Shown here: one piece after another, positions 52,577-63,140 of the stretch
How positions within the stretch are numbered: the stretch's first letter is position 1
How the letters are laid out: each line of letters begins with the position of its first letter
Source: Streptomyces griseofuscus
GTDB lineage: Bacteria > Actinomycetota > Actinomycetes > Streptomycetales > Streptomycetaceae
NCBI RefSeq assembly: GCF_014673495.1
Contig: NZ_CP051006.1
Location: 1,984,001-2,048,000 of the forward strand
Direction: 5' to 3'
DNA: 64,000 nucleotides
The notes under the pieces: model-generated
What the model was told of the DNA's origin: nothing
Databases searched by the model: none
Seen by the model: the letters and a program-made list of their open reading frames with translations, nothing else
Made by a program: the position numbers and the translations under genes

Positions 52577-52984
52577 CTAGCTCCCTCGGTAAACGGAGTA
52601 GCCGAACGGGTTGAGCAGCAGCGGTACGTGGTAGTGCTCGCCCGGTACGACGGCGAAGGTGATCGCCACCTCGGGGAAGAACACGGCCGGTCCGCTGTCC
52701 CGATTCGCGGGGGCGTCCTGCTGCGCATCGGCTTGCTGGTTCGCTGATTGCTCTCGGAAATACGGCTCCACGGCGAAGTCGAGCCGTACCTGGGTGGTAC
52801 CCACCGGTGGCGTCGGCAGGTCCTTGCACCGGCCGTCGGTGTCGGTCGCGGAGCCGCCGAGCGCCTGCCAGTCCGCGTCTCCGCCCGGCCGGGCGGAGAG
52901 GTGGACGGCGACGCCCGCGGCGGGGCGGCCGATCGAGGTGTCCAGGATGTGCGTGGACACGGAGGCGGTGGTGCTGGTGCTCAT
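52577..52984 (-). CDS. 5-Hydroxyisourate hydrolase (transthyretin-like)
   Basis: A 135-residue protein with the conserved N-terminal STHILDTSIGRPAAG and the C-terminal signature ending PFGYSVYRGS, both diagnostic of HIU hydrolase. Between YFREQ and FFPEV there is an insertion of about 20 polar residues rich in Gln, Asn, Asp and Ala that usual members lack. It hydrolyses 5-hydroxyisourate to OHCU, the second step of urate breakdown. It starts three bases after the OHCU decarboxylase stop. Confidence 0.95.
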   Translation of the reverse strand: MSTSTTASVSTHILDTSIGRPAAGVAVHLSARPGGDADWQALGGSATDTDGRCKDLPTPPVGTTQVRLDFAVEPYFREQSANQQADAQQDAPANRDSGPAVFFPEVAITFAVVPGEHYHVPLLLNPFGYSVYRGS

Positions 52985-52987
52985 GGG

Positions 52988-53500
52988 TCAGGCGTCCTCT
53001 TCGACGAGTCGGGCCAGTCGGATGCGGTTGATCTTCCCCAGCTCGGTGCGGACGATCTCCCGCTCCCGCTCCGGCGCGTTGCCCAGCCGCTCCTTGACCG
53101 CGTCCCGCATCCGCTCGCCGGTCAGACCGGTGGCGCAGATCAGGAAGACATGCCCGAACTTCTCCTGGTAGGCCAGGTTGAGTTCGAGCATCTCGGCCTT
53201 GAGTTCCTCAGGCGCGCCGGCCATGCCGCGCTGCTCGCGGGCGGAGGCCGGATCGCCCGGCCGGGGCCGCCCGATCGGCGGGTGCCCGGCCATCGCCTCC
53301 GCCAGATCGGCGGCGGTCAGCTCGGCCAGGGCGGCATCGCTCGCGGCGTAGAGCGCGTCGGCGGTGGCGTAGGGGCGGGCGGCGGTCAGCCGTCGCACCC
53401 ATGTCATGGAGGCGCACGCCTCGTGCAGGGCGGCGACGGCCGCCCGCTCCTCCAGATCGTTGAACCGGGCCAGGCCCGGGGGCGTGAAAGTCGACGTCAC
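52988..53500 (-). CDS. OHCU decarboxylase
   Basis: A 170-residue helical protein. The family motifs are visible: LAEAMAGHPPIGRP with the catalytic His near residue 73, the SAREQRGMAGAP stretch with a conserved Glu-Gln, and KFGHVFLICATG near 115. It decarboxylates 2-oxo-4-hydroxy-4-carboxy-5-ureidoimidazoline to S-allantoin. It is the first gene of the uricase operon, 42 bases downstream of the predicted transcript start. Confidence 0.95.
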   Translation of the reverse strand: MTSTFTPPGLARFNDLEERAAVAALHEACASMTWVRRLTAARPYATADALYAASDAALAELTAADLAEAMAGHPPIGRPRPGDPASAREQRGMAGAPEELKAEMLELNLAYQEKFGHVFLICATGLTGERMRDAVKERLGNAPEREREIVRTELGKINRIRLARLVEEDA

Positions 53501-53548
53501 GGGAGCCTCCGTGGCCGGATTCGGCCTATGTGCTGAACGGGCTGCCGA

Positions 53549-53589
53549 TAGCTAACGCCCCCGGAAACGCCACGTCAACACTTTGTTGA
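53549..53589 (-). promoter_or_regulatory. Promoter and operator of the uricase operon
   Basis: On the minus strand TTGACG (53578-53573) and TAGCTA (53554-53549) are 18 bases apart, an excellent promoter for the OHCU decarboxylase-uricase operon. The -35 overlaps the perfect palindrome TCAACA-n3-TGTTGA at 53575-53589. The same layout appears before the catalase gene (56354-56394), so both are probably bound by one regulator. Confidence 0.75.
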
Positions 53590-53637
53590 AAAATCTGCGT
53601 TACGAGGCGTTACGGACGACGGCGGCCCCCGGCGGCC

Positions 53638-54000
53638 TCAGCTGCCCTTCTCTCGGTTGAGGTAGTTGTAGACGGTGAAGCGGCTGACGCCCAGCGCGCT
53701 CGCCACGGTCTCCACTCCGTGCCGCACGGCGAAGGCGCCCCGCGCCTCCAGTATCCGCACGACCTCCTGCTTGGCCCTGCGGTCCAGGTCGGACAGCGGC
53801 CGCCCCTCCCTGCGCTCCATCGCGGCGAGGATGTGATCGAGGGAGTCGGCGAGCTGGGGCAGTCGTACGGCGACGACGTCGGCGCCCTCCCAGGCGAGCA
53901 CGACATCCTCCGGGCCGGCCTCGTCGGGCGGCACCATCGTCCCGCCCATGGCGTCGACCAGCGGCTTCACGGCCGCGATGAAGGGCTCCTCCCCGGTCAT
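53638..54000 (-). CDS. Small helix-turn-helix regulator
   Basis: A 120-residue protein. The C-terminal 45 residues form a helix-turn-helix (TVASALGVSRFTVYNYLNRE) of the FIS/PucR-like type; the N-terminal part (VVLAWEGADVVAVRLPQLAD) is a short sensor-like domain. It lies immediately upstream of the uricase operon in the same direction and is the natural candidate to bind the TCAACA-n3-TGTTGA operator. Its start overlaps the upstream gene stop (ATGA). Confidence 0.8.
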   Translation of the reverse strand: MTGEEPFIAAVKPLVDAMGGTMVPPDEAGPEDVVLAWEGADVVAVRLPQLADSLDHILAAMERREGRPLSDLDRRAKQEVVRILEARGAFAVRHGVETVASALGVSRFTVYNYLNREKGS

Positions 54001-54296
54001 CTATCGCCCTCCCCGTCACCACGGCCGCCCCCGTCGCCGTCATCGCCCTCGTCGCCCAGCACATTGACCTGGAGCGAGATCCGGGTGGCGCCGGCCGCGA
54101 GGCTCCTGCGCAGCAGCGCGTCCACCGCGGTGAGCACGCGCTCGGCGCCGCCCTCGGCGGTGTTGCCGAACGGGCCGACGTCCACGGCGTCCAGGGCCGC
54201 GGTCTCGATGACCTCGCGCGCCGCCAGGGCATGCGCGGGGGCCTCTTCCAGGTCGAAGGGTTCGGTCGTGAACTCCACTCTCAATCGCACGCGCAC
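53997..54296 (-). CDS. DUF77/thiamine-binding-like small protein
   Basis: A 99-residue protein coupled by ATGA to the HTH regulator. The segment VGPFGNTAEGGAERVLTAVD followed by AGATRISLQVNVL resembles the DUF77 (MTH1187/YkoF-like thiamine-binding) fold. The last 17 residues are an Asp/Gly-rich tail without structure. Its role beside purine-catabolic genes is unknown. Confidence 0.6.
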   Translation of the reverse strand: MRVRLRVEFTTEPFDLEEAPAHALAAREVIETAALDAVDVGPFGNTAEGGAERVLTAVDALLRRSLAAGATRISLQVNVLGDEGDDGDGGGRGDGEGDR

Positions 54297-54355
54297 AACC
54301 TAACGCGCCGTGTGCGCCCCGGGGTGCCCCCGCGGGAACCGACCCCCGGACCCCC

Positions 54356-54420
54356 TTGACAAGGACCGACACACGGCGGCAATCTTCCAATACGCAGAAA
54401 CGAACTTCCGTAATGCGGAA
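54356..54420 (+). promoter_or_regulatory. Promoter and operator of the hydroxypyruvate isomerase gene
   Basis: A consensus -35 TTGACA (54356) with a weaker -10 CAATCT 18 bases later. Downstream, in the leader, lies the inverted repeat TTCCG-TAATG-CGGAA (54406-54420). A near-identical site, TTCCG-TATTG-TGGAA, precedes gcl, suggesting a common repressor such as an AllR/IclR-type protein encoded elsewhere. Confidence 0.65.
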
Positions 54421-54450
54421 ATACTACCACGGAAGGGAGCGCGGACCGAC

Positions 54451-55308
54451 ATGCCAGGTTTCGACTGGGGCACAGCCGCAGACCAGCGCTTCAACGTCAA
54501 CCTGTCGATCCTCTTCACGGAACTCCCGCTCCTGGAGCGCCCCGCGGCCGCTGCCGCGGCGGGCTTCACCGCGGTCGAGCTGTGGTGGCCCTGGGTCGAC
54601 TCACCCACCCCCGAGCAGTCCCGCCTCGACGCCCTGAAACGGGCGATCGAGGACGCGGGCGTACGACTGACGGGGCTGAACTTCTACGCCGGGCAGCTTC
54701 CGGGCCCGGACCGCGGCGCCCTGTCCGTCCCCGGCGAGGAGTCCGAGCGGTTCCGCGCCAATATCGAGGTGACCGCGGACTTCGCGGCATCCTTCGGCTG
54801 CACGGCGCTCAACGCGCTCTACGGCAACCGCGTGGACGGCGTGGACCCGGCCGAGCAGGACGCGCTCGCCCTGGAGAACCTGGTCCTCGCGGCCCGCGCC
54901 GCCGACCGGATCGGCGCGACACTGCTGATCGAGGCGCTGAACGCGCCCGAGTCGCCGCGCTATCCGCTGGTGTCGGCGCCGGCCGCCGTCGAGGTCGTCG
55001 ACCGGGTCAACGCGGCGACGGGCCTCCAGAACGCGTCGTTCCTGATGGACCTGTACCACCTGGCCATGAACGGCGAGGACCTGCCCGCGGTGATCGACCG
55101 GTACGCGGCGCGGACCGGCCATGTCCAGATCGCCGACAACCCTGGCCGCGGCGCCCCCGGCACGGGCTCGCTCCCGCTGGCGGAGCTGCTCGACCGGCTG
55201 CGGAAGGCCGGCTACGAGGGCTGGGTGGGCCTGGAGTACAAGCCGGGCGACCGCCCGAGCGCCGAGGCCTTCGACTGGCTCCCCCGCGAGGCGCGCCCGG
55301 CGCGCTGA
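54451..55308 (+). CDS. hyi: Hydroxypyruvate isomerase
   Basis: A 285-residue TIM-barrel isomerase. FNVNLSILFTELPLLERPAAA at the start, ALNALYGNR near residue 125, LLIEALNAPESPRYPLV near 155 and the C-terminal GLEYKP match Hyi, with metal-binding Glu and Asp in IEALN and MDLYHLAM. It interconverts hydroxypyruvate and tartronate semialdehyde, the product of glyoxylate carboligase. It is followed 45 bases later by tartronate semialdehyde reductase, forming a small operon. Confidence 0.9.
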   Translation: MPGFDWGTAADQRFNVNLSILFTELPLLERPAAAAAAGFTAVELWWPWVDSPTPEQSRLDALKRAIEDAGVRLTGLNFYAGQLPGPDRGALSVPGEESERFRANIEVTADFAASFGCTALNALYGNRVDGVDPAEQDALALENLVLAARAADRIGATLLIEALNAPESPRYPLVSAPAAVEVVDRVNAATGLQNASFLMDLYHLAMNGEDLPAVIDRYAARTGHVQIADNPGRGAPGTGSLPLAELLDRLRKAGYEGWVGLEYKPGDRPSAEAFDWLPREARPAR

Positions 55309-55353
55309 ACTCCCCAGACTTCGCACGGCAGTTGAGAGAGGCAACCCCCGAAC

Positions 55354-56247
55354 ATGAGCAAGACACTCCCGAAGATCGCCTGGATCGGCCTCGGCATCAT
55401 GGGCTCCCCCATGTCCGAGAACCTGATCAAGGCGGGTTACGACGTCACCGGCCACACCCTGGAACAGGCGAAGCTGGACCGGCTGGCCGCCGCCGGCGGC
55501 ACCGCGGCCCCCTCGATCGCCGAGGCCGTGCGGGACGCCGATGTGGTGATCACGATGGTGCCCGCGTCCCCGCAGGTGGAGGCCATCGCCTACGGCCCGG
55601 ACGGCATCCTGGAGAACGTCCGCCCCGGCACCCTGCTGATCGACATGTCCTCGATCACCCCGGGGACCTCGATCGAGCTGGCGGCCGCCGCGAAGGAGAA
55701 GGGCGTCCGGGTGCTGGACGCCCCGGTGTCCGGCGGCGAGGCCGGTGCGGTCGAGGCGGTGCTGTCCATCATGGTCGGCGGTGAGCAGGCCGACTTCGAC
55801 GAGGCGAAGCCCCTCTTCGAGGCGCTCGGCAGGACCATCGTGCTGTGCGGCCCGCACGGCTCGGGGCAGACCGTGAAGGCGGCCAACCAGCTGATCGTCG
55901 CCGTCAACATCCAGGCGTGCGCCGAGGCCGTGGTCTTCCTGGAGAAGTCCGGCGTGGACCTCGCCGCCGCGCTCGATGTGCTGAACGGGGGCCTCGCGGG
56001 CTCGACGGTGCTGACCCGCAAGAAGGACAACTTCCTGAACCGGGACTTCGCGCCGGGCTTCCGGATCGATCTGCACCACAAGGACATGGGCATCGTGACC
56101 GACGCCGCCCGCAGCGTGGGCGCGGCCCTGCCGGTCGGCGCCGTGGTCGCCCAGCTGGTGGCGTCGCTGCGCGCCCAGGGCGACGGAGGCCTGGACCACT
56201 CGGCCCTGCTGCGGTCGGTGGAACGGCTCTCGGGCGCCCAGGTCTGA
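55354..56247 (+). CDS. glxR: Tartronate semialdehyde (2-hydroxy-3-oxopropionate) reductase
   Basis: A 297-residue beta-hydroxyacid dehydrogenase. The NAD motif is [17 protein letters not shown] near residue 8; [11 protein letters not shown] near 123 and [15 protein letters not shown] near 170 (catalytic Lys) are diagnostic. It reduces tartronate semialdehyde to D-glycerate, completing glyoxylate salvage. It lies between hyi and the catalase promoter. Confidence 0.92.
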   Translation: MSKTLPKIAWIGLGIMGSPMSENLIKAGYDVTGHTLEQAKLDRLAAAGGTAAPSIAEAVRDADVVITMVPASPQVEAIAYGPDGILENVRPGTLLIDMSSITPGTSIELAAAAKEKGVRVLDAPVSGGEAGAVEAVLSIMVGGEQADFDEAKPLFEALGRTIVLCGPHGSGQTVKAANQLIVAVNIQACAEAVVFLEKSGVDLAAALDVLNGGLAGSTVLTRKKDNFLNRDFAPGFRIDLHHKDMGIVTDAARSVGAALPVGAVVAQLVASLRAQGDGGLDHSALLRSVERLSGAQV

Positions 56248-56353
56248 CGCCTCGCCAGGACCGGCCCCCGGGCCCCCTTCGAGACTTCCGGGTCGCGGTG
56301 CCGCTGACACCTGTCCCGTCGCGCCCAAGTGGTACCGCGGCCCGGAACCAAAT

Positions 56354-56394
56354 TCAACAAACTGTTGACGCCCCGTTCACCCCACTTCTAGGCT
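56354..56394 (+). promoter_or_regulatory. Promoter and operator of the catalase gene
   Basis: TTGACG (56365) and TAGGCT (56389) are 18 bases apart. The -35 overlaps the perfect palindrome TCAACA-n3-TGTTGA (56354-56368), identical in sequence and placing to the uricase-operon site. A 15-base direct repeat ACTTCTAGGCTCCAC (56384 and 56403) duplicates the -10 region. Confidence 0.75.
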
Positions 56395-56462
56395 CCACGC
56401 AGACTTCTAGGCTCCACAAAGCGGAAGACGATTTCCGCTGCCACCCGCATGGAAGGTCCACG

Positions 56463-57920
56463 ATGTCGCAGCGCGTGCTCACGACAGAGTCCGGCGCCCC
56501 GGTCGCCGACAACCAGAACTCCGCCACCGCCGGCGTCGGTGGCCCGCTCCTGCTCCAGGACCAGCACCTCCTGGAGAAGCTCGCGCGCTTCAACCGCGAG
56601 CGGATCCCGGAGCGGGTGGTGCACGCCCGGGGCTCCGGCGCGTACGGCCACTTCGAGGTGACCGACGACGTCACCGCGTACACCCACGCCGCCTTCCTCG
56701 GCGAGATCGGCAAGCGCACCGAGGTGTTCGCGCGGTTCTCCACGGTCGCGGACAACCTCGGCGGCGCGGACGCGGTGCGCGACCCGCGCGGCTTCGCGCT
56801 CAAGTTCTACACCGAGGAGGGGAATTACGACCTCGTCGGCAACAACACCCCGGTGTTCTTCATCAAGGACCCGCTGAAGTTCCCCGACTTCATCCACTCG
56901 CAGAAGCGGGACCCGTTCACCGGCAAGCAGGAGCCGGACAACGTCTGGGACTTCTGGGCGCACGCCCCCGAGGCCACGCACCAGGTGACCTGGCTGATGG
57001 GCGACCGCGGCATTCCGGCGTCGTACCGGCACATGAACGGCTACGGCTCGCACACCTACCAGTGGACGAACGCGGCCGGAGATGCCTTCTTCGTCAAGTA
57101 CCACTTCAAGACCAACCAGGGCATCCGCTGCCTGTCCACCGAGCAGGCGCAGGAGCTGGCGGGCAAGGACCCCAACTCCCACCAGACGGACCTGCTCCAG
57201 GCGATCGAGCGGGGCGTGCACCCCTCGTGGACGCTGTACGCGCAGATCATGCCGGCGGCGGACGCGGCGGAGTACCGCTTCAACCCGTTCGACCTGACGA
57301 AGGTCTGGCCGCACCGGGACTACCCGCTCCAGCGGGTGGGCCGCCTGGTCCTGGACCGCAACCCGGACAACGTCTTCGCCGAGGTCGAGCAGGCCGCGTT
57401 CTCCCCGAACAACTTCGTCCCCGGCATCGGTCCCTCGGCGGACAAGATGCTCCAGGGCCGGCTGTTCGCCTACGCGGACGCCCACCGGTACCGGCTGGGC
57501 GTCAACCACACCCAGCTCGCCGTGAACGCGCCCCGGGCGACGACGGCGGACAACTACGGGCGCGACGGTCTGATGGCGGCCAACTCCCAGGGCCGGTACG
57601 CCAAGAACTACGAGCCGAACTCGTACGACGGCCCCGCCGAGACCGGCCGCCCGCTCGCGGCGCCGCTGCCCGTCACCGGCCACACCGGCACCCATGCCGC
57701 GCCGCAGCACACCAAGGACGACGACTTCTACCAGGCGGGCGAGCTGTACCGGCTGATGTCCGAGGAGGAGAAGCGGCGCCTGGTCGCGAACATCTCCGGG
57801 GGTCTCGCCCAGGTCTCCCGTGACGATGTGATCGAGAAGAACCTCGCGCACTTCCACGCGGCCGACCCTGAGTACGGCAGGCGCGTACGGGAAGCGGTCG
57901 AGGCCCTGCGCGAGGACTGA
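56463..57920 (+). CDS. Monofunctional heme catalase
   Basis: A 485-residue small-subunit catalase. The catalytic His is in [12 protein letters not shown] near residue 55, the Asn in [12 protein letters not shown] near 129, and the heme tyrosine in [14 protein letters not shown] near 335. It decomposes H2O2, cytoplasmic. Its promoter shares the operator of the uricase operon, whose enzyme produces H2O2, so co-induction with urate breakdown is likely. Confidence 0.95.
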   Translation: MSQRVLTTESGAPVADNQNSATAGVGGPLLLQDQHLLEKLARFNRERIPERVVHARGSGAYGHFEVTDDVTAYTHAAFLGEIGKRTEVFARFSTVADNLGGADAVRDPRGFALKFYTEEGNYDLVGNNTPVFFIKDPLKFPDFIHSQKRDPFTGKQEPDNVWDFWAHAPEATHQVTWLMGDRGIPASYRHMNGYGSHTYQWTNAAGDAFFVKYHFKTNQGIRCLSTEQAQELAGKDPNSHQTDLLQAIERGVHPSWTLYAQIMPAADAAEYRFNPFDLTKVWPHRDYPLQRVGRLVLDRNPDNVFAEVEQAAFSPNNFVPGIGPSADKMLQGRLFAYADAHRYRLGVNHTQLAVNAPRATTADNYGRDGLMAANSQGRYAKNYEPNSYDGPAETGRPLAAPLPVTGHTGTHAAPQHTKDDDFYQAGELYRLMSEEEKRRLVANISGGLAQVSRDDVIEKNLAHFHAADPEYGRRVREAVEALRED

Positions 57921-58420
57921 GGGCATCGATCAGCAGGCGGCGTGCGGGGTCTGACGGGAGGTCATACCCGCGCACGCGGCCCGCGCCGCACCGGACGGCC
58001 CGGTTTGAGGGGTGGCCGTCCGGGGCGGACGCGGGCAGGGCGAGGACCGCGGCGGCGTGCGAGCCAGTGCGGTGGTCAAGGTGCCGGGCCTCTTCTCGAC
58101 CAGAGTGAAGAGACCCCGTCGCCATCACACCCCCGCGGTCCCACCCACCCACACCCGTCCGGCGGCGCGACCTACCTGTCGCGCCCAGCGCCGCGCCGCC
58201 GGACGGCACCACCAGCACGCTCCCTACGCCGGGCCGAGGCCCACGGCGAGGGAGCGTTCGGCGTTGTCCACGAGGTCCTGCGACGCGCAGGTCACCCGGG
58301 GCCGCCGAAGATCCGGCTCCGGGCGGCCGGCGGTACGGCGCCGCGGTTCGGCGGCCTGGTGGATCAGCCGCCCGTCGTGGCCGGCGTGCACGACGGCCGC
58401 GGGCGTCGCACGCTGAATCC
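57921..58420. other. Intergenic region with a terminator-like hairpin
   Basis: Five hundred bases without a convincing gene. CCGGACGGCC (57991-58000) pairs perfectly with GGCCGTCCGG (58014-58023) across a 13-base loop, probably ending the catalase transcript. Open frames here lack ribosome sites and have unnatural composition. Nothing else is evident. Confidence 0.5.
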
Positions 58421-58654
58421 ATGGGACATCCGACGCAGCACCCCCACATCGTCGTCCACGCCCCCGCCCTGGACGGCTCCCGGCGGGTCACCGAGGGGGA
58501 GGTGACGCTGGGCCTTGCGTCGCATCTGGACGATGTCGTGGAGATCCTTCGACTGGCCGATCTGGACCGGGTCGAGGTGGAGGAGGACGACCTCATCGAG
58601 TGGCAGGGCGGCGGGCCCGAGGACTGGCCGGGGCTCTCGGAGCACGAGGTGTAG
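58421..58654 (+). CDS. Small conserved-type hypothetical protein, 77 residues
   Basis: An acidic 77-residue protein starting MGHPTQHPHIVVHAPALDGS. It has a short beta-like N-terminal segment and an amphipathic helix (GLASHLDDVVEILRLADLD). There is no clear ribosome site, but codon use is typical and a strong hairpin follows the stop. I do not recognise a function. Confidence 0.6.
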   Translation: MGHPTQHPHIVVHAPALDGSRRVTEGEVTLGLASHLDDVVEILRLADLDRVEVEEDDLIEWQGGGPEDWPGLSEHEV

Positions 58655-58670
58655 GAGCGCGCACAGGACA

Positions 58671-58705
58671 AAGGGGCGGCCCGTCCGGTGGACGGGCCGC
58701 CCCTT
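58671..58705. terminator. Bidirectional terminator between the small gene and gcl
   Basis: A perfect 16-base-pair stem (AAGGGGCGGCCCGTCC with its complement) and a three-base GGT loop, lying between the convergent stops of the small plus-strand gene and gcl. The A-run and T-run at its ends suit termination in either direction. Confidence 0.9.
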
Positions 58706-58720
58706 CTCGCGGGGGCCGTG

Positions 58721-60508
58721 TCAGCCCTTCAGTGCGCCGATCGCCGTCGGCGCGTGGGACGCCTCCGTGGCGAGGGGTTCGAACTCGGTGACGTCGCTGA
58801 TGTCCATCGTGCGGCTCATCGAGATGTTCGTGATCCGCTCCAGGATCGCCTCGACCACGACCGGCACCCGGTACCGCGCGGCCAGCTTCTTCGCCTCCTC
58901 GAAGGCGGGGCCCAGCTGATCCGGCTCGGTGACCCGCAGGGCCTTGCAGCCCAGGCCCTCGGCGACCTTGACGTGGTCCACGCCGTAGACACCGATCTCA
59001 GGAGTGTTGATGTTCTCAAACTCCAGATTGACCTGGAAGTCGATGTCCAGGCCGAGCTGCGCCTGGCGGATCAGGCCCAGGTAGGCGTTGTTGACCAGGA
59101 CGTGCACATAGGGGATGCGGTGCTGGGCGGCGACCGCCAGTTCCTCGATCAGGAACTGGAAGTCGTAGTCGCCGGACAGCGCGACCACCGCGGCGTCCGG
59201 GTCGGCCTTGGCGACGCCGATCGCGGCCGGGATCGTCCAGCCGAGCGGTCCCGCCTGGCCGCAGTTGATCCAGTGCCGGGGCTTGTAGACGTGCAGCATC
59301 TGCGCGCCGGCGATCTGGGAGAGGCCGATCGTGGTGACGTACCGCGTCTCGGGCCCGAAGGCCCGGTTCATCTCCTCGTACACCCGCTGCGGCTTCATCG
59401 GCACATCGTCGAAGTGGGTACGGCGCAGCAGCGTGGCCTTGCGCTCCTGGCAGGAGGAGATCCAGTCCGCACGGTCCGGGAGCCGGCCCGCCCCCTTCAG
59501 TTCCCGCGCCACCTGGACGAACAGCTCCAGCGCCGCCCGCGCGTCGGACACCACGCCGTAGTCGGGCGGGAAGATCCGGCCGATCTGGGTGGGCTCGATG
59601 TCCACATGCACGAAGGTGCGGCCCTCGCGGTAGACGTCCAGCTTGTAGCCGGTGTGCCGGTTCGCCCAGCGGTTGCCGATGCCGAGGACGAAGTCGGACT
59701 CCAGGAAGGTGGCGTTGCCGTAGCGGTGCGCGGTCTGCACGCCGACCATGCCCGCGTTCAGCTCATGGTCGTCGGGCAGCGCCCCCCAGCCCATCAGGGT
59801 CGGGATGACGGGGGTGCCGGTCAGCTCGGCGAACTCGGTCAGCAGGGCGCACGCGTCCGCGCCGATGACACCGCCGCCCGCCACGAGGACGGGCCGCTCG
59901 GCGGCGAGCAGGTACGACATCGCCTTCTCGATCTGCGCGCGGGTCGCGGCCGGCTTGTACACCGGCAGCGGCTCGTACGTCTCCGGGTCGAACTCGATCT
60001 CCGTGAGCTGGACGTCGATCGGCAGGTCGATCAGCACCGGGCCCGGCCGGCCGGAGCGCATCAGATGGAACGCCTGCTGGAAGACGCCGGGGACCTGGGC
60101 CGCCTCCAGCACGGTCACCGCCATCTTGGTCACCGGGCCCGCGATCGCGGCGATGTCGACGGCCTGGAAGTCCTCCTTGTGGATCACATGGGTGGGCGCC
60201 TGCCCGGTGATGCACAGGATCGGGATCGAGTCGCCGGAGGCCGAGTACAGACCGGTGATCATGTCGGTGCCGGCCGGTCCCGATGTGCCGACGCACACGC
60301 CGATGCTGCCGGGCCGCGCGCGGGTGTAGCCCTCGGCCATGTGCGAGGCGCCCTCGACATGGCGGGCGAGGGTGTGCTGGATGCCGCCGCCCTCCTTGAG
60401 GGCCTTGTAGAACGGGTTGATCGCGGCGCCCGGCACACCGAAGGCGTCACTGACGCCCTCAGCCTTGAGGATCTCAACTGCCGCGCGGGCAGCGGTCATA
60501 CGAGCCAT
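58721..60508 (-). CDS. gcl: Glyoxylate carboligase
   Basis: A 595-residue thiamine-diphosphate enzyme. [20 protein letters not shown] and [18 protein letters not shown] near the start are diagnostic of Gcl; Val replaces the usual catalytic Glu, as in this family. The ThDP motif [18 protein letters not shown] is near residue 450. It condenses two glyoxylates to tartronate semialdehyde and CO2. The ATG follows AGGAG. It is divergent from the next gene, and an operator-like palindrome lies 80 bases upstream. Confidence 0.95.
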   Translation of the reverse strand: MARMTAARAAVEILKAEGVSDAFGVPGAAINPFYKALKEGGGIQHTLARHVEGASHMAEGYTRARPGSIGVCVGTSGPAGTDMITGLYSASGDSIPILCITGQAPTHVIHKEDFQAVDIAAIAGPVTKMAVTVLEAAQVPGVFQQAFHLMRSGRPGPVLIDLPIDVQLTEIEFDPETYEPLPVYKPAATRAQIEKAMSYLLAAERPVLVAGGGVIGADACALLTEFAELTGTPVIPTLMGWGALPDDHELNAGMVGVQTAHRYGNATFLESDFVLGIGNRWANRHTGYKLDVYREGRTFVHVDIEPTQIGRIFPPDYGVVSDARAALELFVQVARELKGAGRLPDRADWISSCQERKATLLRRTHFDDVPMKPQRVYEEMNRAFGPETRYVTTIGLSQIAGAQMLHVYKPRHWINCGQAGPLGWTIPAAIGVAKADPDAAVVALSGDYDFQFLIEELAVAAQHRIPYVHVLVNNAYLGLIRQAQLGLDIDFQVNLEFENINTPEIGVYGVDHVKVAEGLGCKALRVTEPDQLGPAFEEAKKLAARYRVPVVVEAILERITNISMSRTMDISDVTEFEPLATEASHAPTAIGALKG

Positions 60509-60587
60509 CGAGTACTCCTGCCTCGGTGTCGGATGCGTACTCCCGGCGCGCCCCGCGGTGAGCACTGATCCCAGATGATTCCGGTGA

Positions 60588-60602
60588 TTCCGTATTGTGG
60601 AA
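60588..60602 (-). promoter_or_regulatory. Operator-like palindrome upstream of gcl
   Basis: TTCCG-TATTG-TGGAA closely matches TTCCG-TAATG-CGGAA upstream of hyi. Both precede glyoxylate-salvage genes, consistent with one repressor controlling the pathway. Confidence 0.6.
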
Positions 60603-60761
60603 TTTAGTTTCTACTATCTGGAAGCAATGTAGGGCTGAGTACGGGCCTCGTCAAGAGACACAAAGACACCGGCAAGTGGTGTGGGAATGCCGGACAAACG
60701 CGGTACGGCGGGAGCACCATGGGAGCGGTGTCCCGAGGTGTCGTGCGAGAGTGAGTGGGCC

Positions 60762-61499
60762 ATGCCCGAGAGCGTGTCGGTGCGCTGTCCGGCCTGTCGG
60801 CGTGAGCATGTCTACACCGCCCCGGCGTATCCCTGCGCCTGCGGAACCCCGGCCGCCCCGCGGCTGGACCGGGTCGCCGCGCCGGTGGTGGCCGGGCACC
60901 GCTCCTGGGCGGACGACTGGATCGGCGCCGCGTGCGCCGTCTGCGGGCGGCTCAACCACTGGCCGCGCCCGGAGGTGGGCTGCCCCTGCGGCACGGTGCT
61001 GCGGATCCCGGTCCTGGAGACGGGCCCGGACCCCGACCCGGACCCGGCGCCGGCCCGCACCGAGCCGTCCCCCGATACCGCCCCGCCCCGCCGCGCCTTC
61101 CAGCCGCATGCCGTGCGTACCGCGCGGGACGCCGTCACGGCGACCGCGCTGTATCTGCGCTGGCTCGGGTACGGGGACATCCGGCGCGCCGACCAGCGGC
61201 CGGTGCACGGCATCGGGCTGGCCGCCCGGGGGCTGCTCGCCCAGGTGGATCCGACGGTACGGCCCGCCGCGCCACGGGACGTGGAGTGCCTGTGGCTGAC
61301 CGCGATGACGGAGTCCGCCGACTGCGTCTACTTCTCCCTCGCCGGGTACACCGACGCCGCCCGCGCCTGCGCGGACTCGCTCGGCGTACCCCTGTTCGTC
61401 CTCGACCTCGCGGGCGTCCCGCAGCCGGTGAACGACCCCGCGGAGGCCCTGAACGCCGACGGCGCCCCGGAACCGGGGCGCCGCGCGCGACGGGGCTGA
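60762..61499 (+). CDS. Zinc-ribbon protein with a restriction-endonuclease-like C-terminal domain
   Basis: A 245-residue protein. Four Cys pairs form two zinc-ribbon-like units (CPAC with CACG, then CAVC with CPCG) in the first 90 residues. After an Asp/Pro-rich linker, the C-terminal part (ATALYLRWLGYGDIRRAD, then GLLAQVDPTVRP and CVYFSLAGYT) resembles Mrr-type endonuclease folds. The catalytic D...QxK pattern is lost (GIG and QVD), so it is probably not an active nuclease. ATG 60762 is preferred because the protein family-like sequence begins there. Confidence 0.6.
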   Translation: MPESVSVRCPACRREHVYTAPAYPCACGTPAAPRLDRVAAPVVAGHRSWADDWIGAACAVCGRLNHWPRPEVGCPCGTVLRIPVLETGPDPDPDPAPARTEPSPDTAPPRRAFQPHAVRTARDAVTATALYLRWLGYGDIRRADQRPVHGIGLAARGLLAQVDPTVRPAAPRDVECLWLTAMTESADCVYFSLAGYTDAARACADSLGVPLFVLDLAGVPQPVNDPAEALNADGAPEPGRRARRG

Positions 61500-61508
61500 G
61501 GCAGCGGC

Positions 61509-63136
<1,628 letters not shown>

Positions 63137-63140
<4 letters not shown>

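Noticed and set aside
58421-60508. The ThDP enzyme at 58721 as a phosphonopyruvate decarboxylase
   Set aside because: The N-terminal motifs and length are those of glyoxylate carboligase, and it lies in the glyoxylate block.
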